Part shown: positions 23,641-37,261 of the stretch, piece after piece | Numbering within the stretch: position 1 is the stretch's first letter | How the letters are laid out: each line of letters starts with the position of its first letter | Source: Trissonchulus latispiculum | Lineage: Eukaryota > Nematoda > Enoplea > Enoplida > Ironidae | Assembly (NCBI GenBank): GCA_030248195.1 | Contig: JASAND010006202.1 | Coordinates: forward strand, 156,819 to 220,818 | Length of the DNA: 64,000 nucleotides | Direction of reading: 5' to 3' | Position numbers and translations under genes: made by a program | Notes under the pieces: model-generated | Told to the model about the DNA's origin: nothing | What the model saw: only the letters and a program-made list of their open reading frames with translations | Databases searched by the model: none

Positions 23641-26600
23641 TTACAGTAATTAACGAAAGAGCCTGGTTTACTGATAAAATTACATAGCAGAACTGCATGC
23701 AAAAATTGGTGAATAAGATGAAGAAAAAAGAAAAACTGATTTATCAGAAAAATCTAGAAAAACCTGCGCAGTTATGATTCTCATATGTGACCCTCACGTC
23801 TGTCCAGAACTTACAACAGACAGAGTTGTTAACGAGAGATATCGACTCAGAAAGTATAAGACACGAAAAGCTCGTTAGCTGAAGAACGCAGTCTCCCTAG
23901 ACAGTTGAAGTAAATAAATGATAAAGGTTTAAGACAAGTCAGCAAATTATGAAGAGAAAAGTTCTCTGTTCTAATCCAAATTTTGCAGACTAATTAGAAC
24001 AGAACAATACAAGAGATATATCGGAAAATACAGAGCACATAAAGGTTTTAAAACTAAAAGAAGAATAAGAAAATCAGAAAACAAGAAATTAGAGAGAAAT
24101 TTGACTCAGCCCTTTCTTGATACTTGAGGAACTACTTATGAAACTAAGCAAAGGTTCAACCTACGCAGAGTATGGCTATGACCAGAGCTCGATGAGTGCG
24201 AATATTTCATCTGACAAAACTAAGTCTACATCGATACGGTTAAAACGGCATGTTACAATCTGAAGCGTCGACGCGCGTCTGAACGTGTTTGCGACTATAA
24301 ATGCACCGTTAAATACGAGACAAGTACGCCTACAAGTCCGTTCCAATTCGAGCGCGCCGTTAAATCCAAGTTTTGCATCACCATCTGGACATGACGTCAC
24401 AGATCCTCGCGATGGAACAAGAATATCATATATACTCTTGGTACATACTTAACCTGTCAACATATCGTGACGCTTGAAGAGGAGGAAACCCCATTAATGA
24501 AGAAGCTAAACTTAGAACAAAAAGCAGGCAAGATGATACCTTTAAACAGCCACAAAATCTTAGGCGCACGAACAATTCTTTAATTAATACATTTTGGCGT
24601 ACATACTAACGCAAAAGGAGCGTGTCAAACTGCAAATTTTAGGTAAAACGTCAGTCTCTTTCCCTTCAACAGATTGGAAGGCTAACGAATGGCAGATATA
24701 GAAATGTACAACTACTATAGGTCACAAGGGCTGAAAACCTCGGAAAAAAGTGAAACCTAGTTTTAGTCATAGAAAGATGGCAGAAAACTGGAGGCCTGTC
24801 TCCTATGTGTAATATGAAGAAGTTTAAATGGGGACTGGCTCGCGTTCAGACAAATTGGGAACTAAGTAAGATGTAAGCCTTAGAAAACCAGGACTCCTTT
24901 TAACAACACACTCTCTGAGAGGACCCAAGGGAAAAAAAGTGGGCAGAGGGGAAACAACACTGAATCTTTACCACTAAGTTCTACTACCAGTATATATGTA
25001 CACTTTCTATATTATGCACTTTATGTGTAAAGATTTCTGCACATGCACATATTAGCAGGATGAACATGAACATGAACACACAGAGAATGTTTTGCAACAA
25101 ATCAATGAGTGTATTCAATAGTGGATATTCAATTGAACCAGCCAATCGGCCAACTTCTAGTCATTCACAACAGTCAAAATTGAGTAACGTTAATCCACTG
25201 GTCTGTCATTCATTCAAAACCAGATGTGCATAAACTTTTAACTTAAAACTAGAACCATTGTACAGAGAGCACCAATGATATAGAAGTTAATGTGCTCTTT
25301 TCTCCCAGCGGCAAGAATACACAACAAGAGCTGGGCCTCCATAAAATGTGCACCTCCCTCGGTGATTTCACTCACCGACTCAGAAATAAAAAAGTGTGTA
25401 ATTAACTCATTCGTCGTATACGTCGTATAACTCATACACGTTGAAGCTAATCACTCAGCTCAATTTACGCTATACTGTACTGTGAAATCTCGATATAAGT
25501 CAAAGTAGACTGTGGATGTGTGCCTGGTGACTATGCCTTAAAATTCCCTGGCAAAAGTCATAAACTGTCTTCAACGACTACACAGACCAGAAGCTAAATT
25601 ATCAATTTCCTATAGCAGATTGCCAATTTGATGCAGTAGTCAGTTACAGCTATAGTTTTAAGTATGCATAACTCAAATCTTTACTTGAACCGAAAGAAAC
25701 GAGGAAAAACTCTGAATGATTTGGAAGTGAATTTCACTACGTAAATCTTACAGGCTAATGGAGAAATGTTTACAGTCCAGTACTTAAATGTAGCCTAACC
25801 TCAAGTAATTGGTTTAGACAGTTGGTTAACACGAAGTGGTCTCAGTATAAAGAATTCCTCCTGATAAAGGACCTTTAAGCTTTCCCATTTTGAGCAGGAA
25901 TTCCAATTCTCCGATTCCAGATTTCCGAAGCTGACAGGGAAAATAGAAACTTCCAGTCCAGTCCTTCTTAAAGCGGCTTATTCTAGGGTTTTTCCTTGGG
26001 CGGCATTTTCAACAGTCCGACGGTAAAGGTATGATTTTTGCATGATGATTATTATGAACACAAATAAAGGTGCGCATCATCCGAAACTTACATCAAACTC
26101 ACTGACATGAATTGTGCTCGCGCAAAAATGTTTAACTATCAATACAAAAAACAGAGCAAGTAAAACAAGCATTTCCAAGTATTACTGATTTGTTGAATTG
26201 ATTTTCTCAATCCTCTGATTTGGCATCGAAATAGTCAAAGAATGAAAAATCATCAAAAATCAAAAATCAGATCACACATGCCAAGAGTGATTTTAGCAAA
26301 CGTTTTCCAGAAAATTCTAATTCGAGGTCCAGTGCTTTGAGCTTATAACGCCTGTGATAACTTGAAACTCCTTGTCCTTTTGGTGCAATTTTCCTAAAGG
26401 GAAGTTTGCTTGCAGCTAACCCACTTGAATTACCTACGACTAAACCGTTACTATTTCTGAGAGAGATAAATTAAAACTCGTCTTCTTTTCTGACGATTTT
26501 CCTTTGCCCTGGAGAGTGATGCTTAATAAAGATTTCTGAGGGCTGAGAACAGACGCATCAGGCATGTCATACAAGCACTGGATAATCAGGCAACGTGGTG

Positions 26601-27030
26601 ACAGTTATAATTAGACACGAATAGCGGTCAAAGATGTTCATTCAAAAGATGTTCAAAAAATTTTGAACTAAAGAACCTACGTACAAAGCACTATTCTAAT
26701 TTGAGTTATTGTAAAGACATTCTCGTTATACTTAATGCAGTGGTAAACTTCAATTGAACTTATTGGACTAGCCTTACTTCTACCCCGCTTCCTAAACTCA
26801 AGGTCGCGGGCCCGGCAATGTTGCAGTAGTTTCCCTTAAATATCTTTAGGAGTAGATTTAGGTAACTGAAAATGGAAAAGGAACAGGAACATATTAGGAT
26901 CTCACATATTTCCAATTATTTCCATGGTAACTTCCACATTCTTTGAAACTCTTCGAAAAACCGTTTAAGTTAACTATAAGTTTAAGTTCAACTCTTCCAA
27001 CTTTAAGCTAACGCCAAAGACCAACATCCA
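23641..27030. other. No gene seen; one CpG-rich patch with a CRE-like site
   Basis: Mostly AT-rich. Bases 24180-24420 are noticeably richer in G+C and CpG than the surroundings and include an exact TGACGTCA at 24392-24399, the CREB-type palindrome. No exon is recognisable next to it, so a promoter is only a possibility. Confidence 0.3.
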
Positions 27031-27619
27031 GGGGCCGATGTTATAAAAATGGGGTTAACGCTAACCCGGGTTATGTCCATTTTGGAGTTAACCCCGAAAT
27101 TTTAGGGTTAGGTTAAACCTTGGGGTTAACCCTGTATTATAAAGCATTTTTCGGGTTAGGTTAAGTGAACCCAGTTATTCTATGAGTTAACCCCAATTTT
27201 AACCCCAATTAGCTCATGCAATCAGCTAACTCAGCTAGCAAGGATTTAACCCGGTTATTTTTGAGGTTAACCCCATTTTTAACCCCAATCTTCATTTTTG
27301 AACCCTTTTCATGAAAGCTGGAAATGATAAATTTGAAGTAAAAATGAAGTTCAGAAGATGCCACCACGACGAAAAGCAATATGAAAAATGTATTCCCCTT
27401 AATTTTCAAAAATTTCTAAATTAGTTATTTCATCCAATCTCATCCGAGTTAATTGCTAACCCTCCTCACTGAGGAGGGTTGAGATTTGCTGGATTTAACC
27501 CCAATTTTAACCCGGTTTTGCTAACCCCATTTTTATAACATTGGGTTAGGGTTGATAACCCGGTTTCTAACCCGCGTTAGTGATTTAACCGGGTTAAATC
27601 GCTTTATAACATCGGCCCC
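27031..27619. mobile_element. TIR element of the GGGGCCGATGTTATAA family
   Basis: GGGGCCGATGTTATAAA at the left edge has an exact reverse complement at 27603-27619. Inside are many TAACCC/GGGTTA words arranged in both orientations, so much of it can fold back. It has no protein-coding capacity. No convincing target duplication was found, and the superfamily is not assigned. Confidence 0.7.
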
Positions 27620-27643
27620 TGCTGGAAAACTTTTTGCCCTGCT

Positions 27644-27773
27644 GGGGCCGATGTTATCAACGTCTAAACCCTGGTTAAATCGTTAACCCGGGTTTATTCG
27701 CCTATCTTTAGCACATGAAGTTAACCCAGGTTAGCGACTCCACCCGGGATTTGACGTTGATAACATCGGGCCC
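27644..27773. mobile_element. Short relative of the GGGGCCGATGTTAT element, 25 bases downstream
   Basis: The left end GGGGCCGATGTTATCAACGT pairs with ACGTTGATAACATCGGGCCC at the right end (one extra G). The 130-base unit is almost a pure fold-back, with ACCCGGGTT words inside. It is a deleted or distinct member of the same family as 27031-27619. Confidence 0.7.
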
Positions 27774-28778
27774 AGGTGGAAGAACGAACGGGGCTGAACT
27801 AGCGCCGGGAATCGCTACCATTACTGAAACGGAAAAATATCTGCGAAGTTTTTCTTAGCGGTTGAGGTTCGTTCCATCCATCCATCCAAGGGTTCTGGTG
27901 AAAGAACTCTGGGAAAAGTGGAACCTCAGAGAGACAGAGTGATCTAGAAAGATAGAATTCAGTGAGGAGGTATGTGAATGGAAAGGGAAAACGAAGGATT
28001 TCTGAAGAACGAACGGCAGGAGAACCTTCCTCCATTAGAATGTAAAGAAAGAAAGAAAGAAAGAGAGTCTGAAAGAAAACGGGGGCCTCCTAAAAGCATC
28101 TTTTAACTAACTTTTTCCACCCCTCTATAACGTATGTACTCTTCCCCTCACCAACTATTAAATGTTCGGAGACATAAAACAAACAGAGAACTGATGGAAC
28201 ATCTACAGGAGCAAAATTCTGCTCCCCACTAAGAGTAAAAAGTTCATAAAATAAGGGGGGTCTATGTACTCTCTAACCACTAACTTGTTCCACTTACACA
28301 TGTCCCATTCTATGATTGCCTTCAAAATTTTATGTACTAAGAAAGATAGAGAGAGAGAAAGAGAGAGAGAGAGTGGTTGATGCACGAAATATTGAATATT
28401 TTATAAGTTCGGGGCTCGTCCTTTAGCCCGAAATAATTTGCCAAGAATGCACCAAACCAAAGTTTAGGTTAAACCTAAATGGATTTGCTTTGCTGGAAGT
28501 CTTTGCTCCTGATGAAAATTGTATGAAAATCATTTCGGTTCAGGAGGAAATATAGAAAAGTTCCCCACTTCCGGTAGACAGGACTTGAGGAGCACTGGCT
28601 TCAAACCCTCTACGTAACATTCATCCATCAAATAGTGAAAAATGGGAATAAATCTATCGCAAACCGAAAATGCAGAAAAAACAGAGTCGAAGTGAATCCA
28701 ACGGTTTGACGGTATAAGACGGTTTGTCAATAGTGAGCATCCAGCATTAGCATGTACTTAAATTTCGTTACACAAAAG
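27774..28778. other. No gene seen
   Basis: Contains a GAAA run (28044-28062) and a GA run (28349-28373). No exon or clear element is recognised. Confidence 0.3.
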
Positions 28779-28940
28779 GTGCATAATGATAAGAGTGTGA
28801 CAGGAGGCAGACTCGCAGTTACCAGTTGTTGAGCCATGTCATGCAGAGCAAGCGGCCCACCCACCCCGCTACAGCCATGGCATGGCTCTCGAGTTGATAA
28901 CAGAGAGCCAGCCACAGGTCACACTCTTGTCATTATGCAC
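28779..28940. mobile_element. 162-base MITE with GTGCATAATGA termini
   Basis: GTGCATAATGATAAGAGTGT at the left end is matched inverted at the right end (ACACTCTTGTCATTATGCAC, one mismatch). A partial relative occurs near 8213-8250 in innexin intron 1 (ACATAATGATAAGAGCGTGT plus CTCTCTGTTATTAAC). Confidence 0.6.
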
Positions 28941-29511
28941 TCTTGGTATGCAAGTTAGTTTACCTATATTTAGTGCTAGATTTTGTTGCACTCCAGTCTT
29001 GGGTCAAACTCTGTGTTAGTACCTATATATAGGTCGCACTCCAGTTTCGGTTTAATTTGTTTAATTTACCTACCCGTTCCATAGCACAGCAGGCTACACC
29101 TCAAAATGCTTCCAAACGGTCAACTCCACACTTTCCTTGGTACTTTCCGACAAAGGAAAGGGTCTCCTTAAAAAGTGTACGCTCAAGTTTTTCCGAGCCA
29201 AAGACTCTAGATTACTCTTGATTGCACTAACAAAAACAACACTTTGATTTGTAATACCTTATACGAATGTGCGACAAACCCGACTAATAATGGTGTAAAC
29301 AAAAAGAGAAAGAATAATAAGGTTCAAAAGTTTCAAGAAATCTTTGAAGCATTAATTTCGAGGTACCCAATTACCAATACGACTATAAGACTTCAGCAAA
29401 ATGCAAAGAATTACCCTAAATTCAGTCGGAACAGTATAGAGCGGGCTACAATAACGAAGAATGAAAACTAAAAGAACGGACATAAAATGGAATATTACAG
29501 TAGGTGGTGGT

Positions 29512-30060
29512 ATCGTTTTGTGCACTGCTTTTTTAAAACGCTATAACTTTCGCAATCCAAGAAGTTGGAAAGAGCTTTATACAGCGTTTTAAAGCTTATA
29601 ATTAGGACATCCACATGAGCTTACCAAACTAGTAAAATTAACAAAAAATAGCAAAAATTTTCGGACATAACGGCTAAATATGGACCAAAATTTTTTGAAC
29701 CTCGACTTCTCAATAGGCCAAAAGCTCCTTTTGTGCAATGATTTGAAGGACATATGGGCCAAGGGAACGTTTTCTTGGATTTAGCTCAGCAGGTCTTAAC
29801 GATCGAGAAAACCGGCTAAATGCACAGTAACATGAAATTTCGCAACTTTGCGTTGAGTTTTCTCGCTACAGCAAACGTTTTAGCCCAAACCAATAAAAAC
29901 GAAAAGAACAAAAATAAAATTTTGAAAAAACTGATTTCCTCGAAAATGGCCATTTTTTGAACCTCAAAATATTTTGCTTTTGGCTTAAGAACTGGATATA
30001 GCACAAAAGTTCTAAAAACAAAAATGTTTATTTTCGTATTCTCTTTCCAACCATAATACC
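29512..30060 (+). repeat. Dispersed repeat R1, uninterrupted copy
   Basis: This stretch matches, block by block, 37262-37497 followed by 42400-42560. Shared words are TATAATTAGGACRTYCACATG, ACATAACGGCTAAATAT, GCCAAAAG, TTGCGTTGAGTTTTC and AACGTTTTAGCCCAA. It is non-coding. Its value is that it shows the empty form of the site occupied by the element at 37506-42391. Confidence 0.7.
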
Positions 30061-31702
30061 AACCCCGTGTATCTTCTACCTACTGGGAGCCTAAGGCCAA
30101 AAACCAAAACTTTCTTGTCTTTTCGTCAAAACACAGGGGACTGGTCCCAAAATGTTGAAAAGCACGAAAATGGAATATTTCGTAAGTTTTAGCTATTTTC
30201 GTAAAGAATTAAAACCGTGTGAGTTAAGAATACCCGAAAGGAAACCAGCACCTTAAACACTAACTTATACTATTTATCCGCCTGTTGAGTTTTTAATCCT
30301 CGTCGTGCAACGCGAATTAAATTAGATTAAATAAAAATGGGTGCAATGAAATGTTTATTAGTTGTTTCGATGAATTCTGACTAAATAGAATTAAAATTCA
30401 TTCGCTTAATCGGCGGGGAATTAGTTACTGTTTAATCCTATGGTATAAGAAATAACGATTAAAATTTAAATCCGAATGGTTTTCAATCCGTTTAATCCTA
30501 CCTTTTAGTCTTTGAGGAATTTGGACACTTAATCAACAGAATCTAGTTATTAATGCTAATTTTATACTAATCAGACAACTACTCACTAATCAATTATTCA
30601 ATCAAATCAATCTAATCCACTAAATAATTTACACCCTATCTAAATTCTTCTGAACAATTGAATCCCCCACAAAGAGAAAAAATTCCGGAACAAATTCTAG
30701 ACATGCAAAAAAGGAGCAGAAAATCAGAAACATTTCAACTAAATAGCTGAGAGCCGAATTGACATGACTGTGGGGGCTGGGGAGTGGGGGCACAAAATGC
30801 TTGCCAGCGAAGGTAGATAGCCCGTCTAAATGGTCTCACATGGAAGGCGCAGAATTAGGATTATGTTAGATAATAACCTCCTATATACCTAAACAGACTT
30901 CCGGTAAATTAAGAAAAGGGCGACAAACAGTGCGTAAAAAGGTAGGTAGGAGCTGCCTTAAAGCACTGGATCTAAACCTATACCTTTACTGTGAGCGTTC
31001 ATGAAACTGAACCCGGGATATGCTGCTAAACTAGGAAGACAGGAAAATTCTGAGATATAAATCCCTGACAAGATAATACTGACACAGACACATACACGCA
31101 TACACACGCACTCACTTACACACAAAACATAGACTGAACACACACAGCCTTACCGCTGGTTGCTATGATACTACTTCTTGAACTAAAGTTGCACCCAAAA
31201 AAAATGCCACAAGCCCTTGGATCGGACAGGAAAATAATGCGCCTTCGTTAGACAATATTAGATTTTTCTATCTCTCACTCTCCACTAACAACTTCACTAA
31301 ATCAACAATTGAGACCCAGTGAAACCGGGGGCCCCTTCATTACAAAAATGTGGAAACAGTTTTCTCGAAGGCTGTGAGAGCAGTTTGAGAGCACGATTTG
31401 AAGAAAACTGAATTTGAAGCACATTTGATTGGACGCTAACCTATGACGGACGGACACATCTTTAGTGCCAAGCCAAAGGACGTCACACAATAGGAATAAA
31501 ATGTGATGAACGTGTGTACGCTACGCATTTAAAGAATTGAAGATAGATCATTTTCTCCTCTTTATCCCAGATTCACCACACCACACAGTAGAAAGAACAT
31601 CCAATGCAAATCTAGTTCCATAACTATTTTTACTTTAACTTATGAACTTTACAAAAATTAAGACAAATGCATTAAGTTAGCTTCAGCATAAAAATTCTAG
31701 TT

Positions 31703-31756
<54 letters not shown>

Positions 31757-32262
31757 CCTTAAAACCTCAAAGCCCCTCCCCACAGCGCAGCTTTAAGGTA
31801 TATACCATATGAATACAACACACTATGCCTAATACACAGTTAATATATGCACATGTGCTATGTAATTATATGTCTAGATGGACTCTCAAACTCATCCATA
31901 CGTATGTAGGTATAAGGTAAGCATTTTGTGCATCAAGTTACCTCCTTTTCCCCCTCTGCCTTATTCAGCTTAGAGCTGAGTGATGACGTAATTGGACGCT
32001 GAGAGAGAGAGGGGCTCAACACTTCTACATAAACTCAATATTTCCGAGGAGGGGAAATAAGAACAGGAAAATTCATAACTGAAGGGAAAAGTTTGTCAGC
32101 TTTCATGATAAGGCAAACGGTCCCCACTCTAGTTCACAGGAGTAGTTGATGACAAATCAATAGGGAAATTAACATATGAACACAAGTAACTACATATGAA
32201 ATACGGTCTGTGGATTGAGTGTTTGATGTTCGATTTATGGATTTGAACAGACTGCTCAAACG

Positions 32263-32314
<52 letters not shown>

Positions 32315-32687
32315 TGGGGAAGTTAGATCAATCAATAGCTTAGGATATACCTGGCATATGAAACTTGTTGCACTATCGAGAAAAGAGCTCGGGAAACTCA
32401 TTGATCGATTTTGGTAGTATAAACGAGTACGAAGATTGAGTACCAAAAGTACACCAAACCGCGCATGAACGCATAAGGTAGCGGAATTGCAAATGAGATG
32501 CGGTTTAGTTCAATCAAACCTATAACTTAAGGTTAATAACGCGGAATAGAACCACTCCCTCAGAATTTGTCTAGTAGGAATATAGCCCGACCGTATTTTT
32601 ATTCCAAACCATTCATATAAGGTGTACGTTTGTCATAAGATTCTTTAATTATTCTCAAACACAAGTGCAACAGAGGTAACAGTCTAG
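30061..32687. other. No gene seen; simple repeats
   Basis: Holds a (TA)n run at 31708-31751 and an (AATC)n run at 32264-32314, in otherwise AT-rich sequence with no recognised exon. Confidence 0.4.
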
Positions 32688-34480
32688 AAATGAGGACGAA
32701 CCGGACTTTTCCGACTCGGCTCGGGCTCGGCTCGCGAGAAAATGATTCCGGCTCGGCTCTGCCCCGAGAAAAAATGATTCCGACTCGGCTCGGCTCGCGG
32801 CCATCTCGGCTTGGCTCAGTTCGGGAAGATTTTGAAAGTGTGTCGGCTCGGCTCGGCTCGGCTTCGCTCGCCAAGCTTGAAATTTAAAATTCTTCCGATT
32901 GCAACGAAGTTTGTTTCTTTCCATGTTGTCTTGGTCAAAGTTCTTGAAGCGTCTAGCCTTTTTGTGTACTAGTAAAAATTGGAGTTTTAACGTTTTATTA
33001 ATATCTTTTGGCGTACTAGTAACATTACTATATATGAATTTAACTTACTGTCAGCAAATCTTTAAAAAACAGATGCAGCTGCATTGATTAAAAAATGGTT
33101 AAAACATGTCTAATTTCAATCACATGTAATGTCAAAACCCTCAAAAATGCTTTTGCTTTGAAGGAATTCCTTGCAAATCGAGTATTTAATCATTTTATAT
33201 CTTATAAGAGAACATTTTACATGTTTACAACTCATTTAACATTTCAAGAAAATTCTATTATGATTGTCGGCGCTCTGCGAGATGCAGAGTTTGCAATTAC
33301 GACATATAGTGATATTGGTATTTGGTAAAAATATGGATCTGCTAAACCAGGATCTCATTTCGGCGCGCACTCCCATTCAGGACTGTTCTGCCGCCAAAAT
33401 TCGTTCTTACCTTATCTTATGGAAAGGAGCCAGTGATGAATTGTAAAGGAAATCACGAGGACACTTTGATTTTACACAACCTTAGAAAAGGTATAAATTC
33501 ACAAACTGCAAAATAACTGTAAACTCAGTAAAAAAATTAGAATTTTTACAAAATTTTTTGCATTGTAAAAATATGTTAAAAATCTAAATTGCTCCTCGTC
33601 GATCTTAACGAAGTAGTAAATTATAATTATCGTTAAGAATAATTTTAACTTTAACCTCTCTACATAGATCATAATTAGGGATGCACCGGGGCCAGGCCCC
33701 GTCCCCGGCCCCGGCCCCGGTGGTCAGGCCCCGGTACCGACCGATGCCAAAAATTAGCAAAATTTTGTAAATTTTTGACATTTTTTGACCAAAATTTTGA
33801 ATTTTCGAAAGTCAAAAAGTGTTACAAATCGTTTGTTTTCTTGCTGATATGAATGAAAACAACGATAGTAACGTTTGTATACCAAAAATTATTGCAAAAT
33901 TTAAATTTTCAAGAAAATTTTTGAAAATTTTTAATTTTGGACCCGCAATTTCTAGGCCACGATGAGGTCCTGGCCCCGGTAGTGGCGGCCCCGGTGCATC
34001 TCTAATCATAATATTTCTCGAATACTAGAAGCAGTTGCAACCTTTCTACTACCTGGTAAGATAAAAATGCTACAAAAACCCAGAAACACAGAATAATAGA
34101 TTTTATGAGTCAAACTTTTTATAAAACCAAAACGGACACGTCAAAACTGTTTCTTACTTTTTAGTTGACGTCAAGGAAGCCTAACATTGAGAAAAAAATT
34201 AGTTTGTAAGGTACCACGAAAACTAAAGAAAATATATAATCAGGCCATATTAACTAAAAACTAGAAAACTAGAAACAGACTCCACTAAATTTGTAGGCCA
34301 TTTAGTTTGAACAAGTTCGGAAATATGACAGGGAAATTTGGTCGATTTACAATTTTTGCCTGAGGTCTGCTCGGTTCGGAGTTTCAATTCTCCGGCTCGG
34401 CTCGGCTCGGGAGAAATTGTTGCCGGCAAGATTCGGCTCTGCTCGGCTCACGAGCCGAGCCGCGAGCCAAAATCCTCATT
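32688..34480. mobile_element. Element bounded by GGCTCGG word arrays
   Basis: Arrays of CGGCTCGG words run from 32708 to about 32870 and again at 34385-34470, pointing inward in a partly inverted arrangement, with AATGAGGA near the left edge and its complement TCCTCATT near the right. I found no target duplication, so the edges are approximate. A separate hAT-like element (33676-34004) lies inside. No transposase is visible between the arrays. Confidence 0.5.
33676..34004. mobile_element. hAT-like MITE with GGCCCCGG words, 8-base TSD
   Basis: Starts TAGGGATGCACCGGGGCC and ends GGCCCCGGTGCATCTCTA. It is flanked by exact ATCATAAT duplications (33668-33675 and 34005-34012). TAGGGATGCACC-type ends with an 8-base duplication are characteristic of hAT elements. 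Subterminal GGCCCCGG words lie at both ends and the core is AT-rich and non-coding. Confidence 0.88.
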
Positions 34481-37261
34481 GGATGATACAAAGGCAAAGT
34501 TTTCATAAGACCATCCTCACCATGCAAAAGAGTAAAATGGACCGCGAAAGTACACTGTTTACTAAAACTGAGATTTATGTTGAAAAAACAATACGTACGT
34601 AATTGAAATTAGTGAAGTTGTAATTCTCAGTCTTTTGACTTGCAATTAAATTCGAGTTAACATTAGAGCTAACACGTTTACTAATACAAAAAACTAACTG
34701 TTATTGTTTAAAAATTGACCCAAAAAATCTGCAGACAACGCGGCAAAAAGGAGTCTCCAGCTACAGTATGACAGCAAAAGATCTGCTTCGAAAAGCTTCA
34801 GTTTTTTTAGATTTAGGTTACACACGAATTTTGTGAATGCTCAGACTACTAGATTAAACATTAAACACATTAAACATTAAACCCTCCCTTTCTGATCATT
34901 TGATTAGCTTCATGTCATTTTATACCTATTACACGATTTAAGTGTGGACTCTACCATTCTAAATAAAGAAAATTTAAAAGGAAAACATTAGAAACACACT
35001 GTAAGGGTCCATCTCCGAAGCATTACAGGAAAATGTCCCTAAGAGCAATGGCGTTTTAATAGTTGCGAAAAATTGTACAGTGCAAACGGAATAGCACCGA
35101 AAGCAACTGTTTGCTTGCGTAAACGGACACAACGAGTGTGACTGGAACCACAAGACCTGGAGGAAACAGTCATTGTCTCTGACTTGTGTTGTATGAAATT
35201 CCACACAAAAGCAGTACAACAATGAAGTACCAGATTTTCTAGGCTCTAAGCATTCAACTAAAGCTAGATATATACAGGCGAGGAGTCTTCCCTCAGTCAA
35301 CACTTGCTCAAACCTTAGTATAAAAGGCAAGCCAGTTTATTCCTATTCAGTCCGTCTTTTCCATAAAATAGCTACTAGAGTACGTACCTAACACATAGAT
35401 AGCTTCAATAGACTTAAGCTAAAGCCACACACACTCACACTGTAGTATCTAATCTGAATTGAAACACATTATCTGGTTGAATAAAGGGGGGATCTAAGCG
35501 TTGTCTCGACGGCCTACAAAAGGCTAGTGTGGGAGTAAATCCCTGAAACAAAGCCCTTGATCTTGAAAAGAGGACAATCTTAAATGCCCCTCAAGCTATA
35601 CACAAGCCTAGAAACCGCTTTTAATTAATCAAAAAATCTGGACTCTTACAAAAAGTTTTAGTCATCATTAAGGCCTGTGAATGCATCTGAATGGAGAAAT
35701 TTCCCAGGCCAACGTGGTCACTGTTATCAAACAGGGAGCAACTACAGTCGGCAAACGACTGTACTGTAGTTGTCGTCGGGTGACAGACACACGGAAGTTT
35801 GGCTTGAGGATTTGCACCCTATTTCTGTCCACGCTCTTGGCATCTCCGCGTCTTGTCTGCAGAAACGGTCTACGGAGTGCAGCACGAGTACGAGCCTCTC
35901 AGAGTACCAGAAAAATGCTGGACCACTTCCAAAAAAATTACCGCGAAAATTTTTTGTTATGAAAACTAATTAAAGAGGTGCGGAAACGTATGTTGTGTTC
36001 ATGTGCTTAAGTCCATAATAATACGCCTCGACAACTATAAGAAACTTAATTTACGTCAAAATCGCTAGTCTCGCTCGCCCTAGTCACCGAAACTGAAACG
36101 AAAAATTAAAAAACTGAATATAACTGACCATTGCATGTGTGTGTAGTATATACTACAAAACAACTCAAATATAATTAATTATATTAGTAAGCAGGGAAGT
36201 ACACATCTCATAATGATAAGCTGGAATTTGAACAGATTGTTCCAGAAACAACAAAGCATTAATTCTATGGTCTTCAACCAAAACTCCAAAGTTCCATTAT
36301 AAATGGATATCATGAGCTTAAATCTGGCTGAGTGTTAACATTGCAAGAGCAAACCTCTGTGCACTGTGCAAGTGGAACAATAAAAGTTTCAGTCATATAA
36401 AAGACCCAAAAACTACTGAAACATTTGTCAAGTTTAGCTTAAGATGAAACCTTGCTAAACAGTATGTATTTACTAAAGTGCGTCAGTAAAGTAGCTAAAA
36501 CTATGTTTTAAGGCACTTAATGTCGCCGACACCACTTTCGCCTCAGAAGCATCACGATGTAAATAATACTGGTGGAAAAGGTAGCCTCCTCCCAGTATTA
36601 TGATTAAATCCAGAAGCAAAGGGGCATAAGCAGTCTTTAATACAAAGTTCAAGACTGCGTGTCGACAAACGAAGTTCGACTTGGACAAAAAGTTACTCAA
36701 ACAGTGTTGACAAAACCTGGCCAGAAACATGGCTGAAGGAACGAGTCAGAAAAGAAAAGCTTGAAATGCCTGTTTAGACAACACATTTAAGAGTTGTCAC
36801 ACGAAAGTGACTGACTCTTCCTTCCCAGAAGGACTTCAAGATTAGGACCAGCCTGCGTACGCACTACTCGACGCAGCCATCGTATACAAACTTTTCATTC
36901 CATTAAAATTTTTTGCGAAAGAAAAAATCGGTTGAAAACATCCCCAAGTTTCGTCTAAGGTGACTAATATCCAAGAGTACATAATAACCAGATTTGAAAC
37001 TATAGAGTTTGATACTAGATGATTTGATGATTGGTTGATTTTGAGCCAGATATAAGCAGATTGCCTATGGGTGGTTCACTTTGCACGTCTCCAAAAAGTG
37101 ACCCACTTTCAGTCCCTTTATTATATGGAAATCGTAAACAACATTTGATTTGTATAAATTAACGGAGGTAGGGAATCAAATTTAACTGGGCGAGTTAAGC
37201 AGTGTTCAAATTTTTTAACCCTTCGGTCATTCGCGAAAAGAGTAAAAAAATTAACTGTTAT
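34481..37261. other. No gene seen; contains hairpin-headed repeat copy 2
   Basis: AT-rich sequence without recognised exons. The only structured piece is at about 35730-35910 (listed separately). Confidence 0.35.
35730..35910 (+). repeat. Hairpin-headed dispersed repeat, copy 2
   Basis: GAGCAACTACAGTCG is followed after a short loop by CGACTGTACTGTAGTTG, giving a strong stem. Then come TTTGGCTTGAGGA, CGTCTTGTCTG and ACGGTCTACGGAG, in the same order as at 21780-21990. Divergence is high but the architecture is shared. Confidence 0.45.

Noticed and set aside
30958..31143. Cys/Val-rich small open frame
   Set aside because: It comes from a CACACA-type simple repeat read in reverse.
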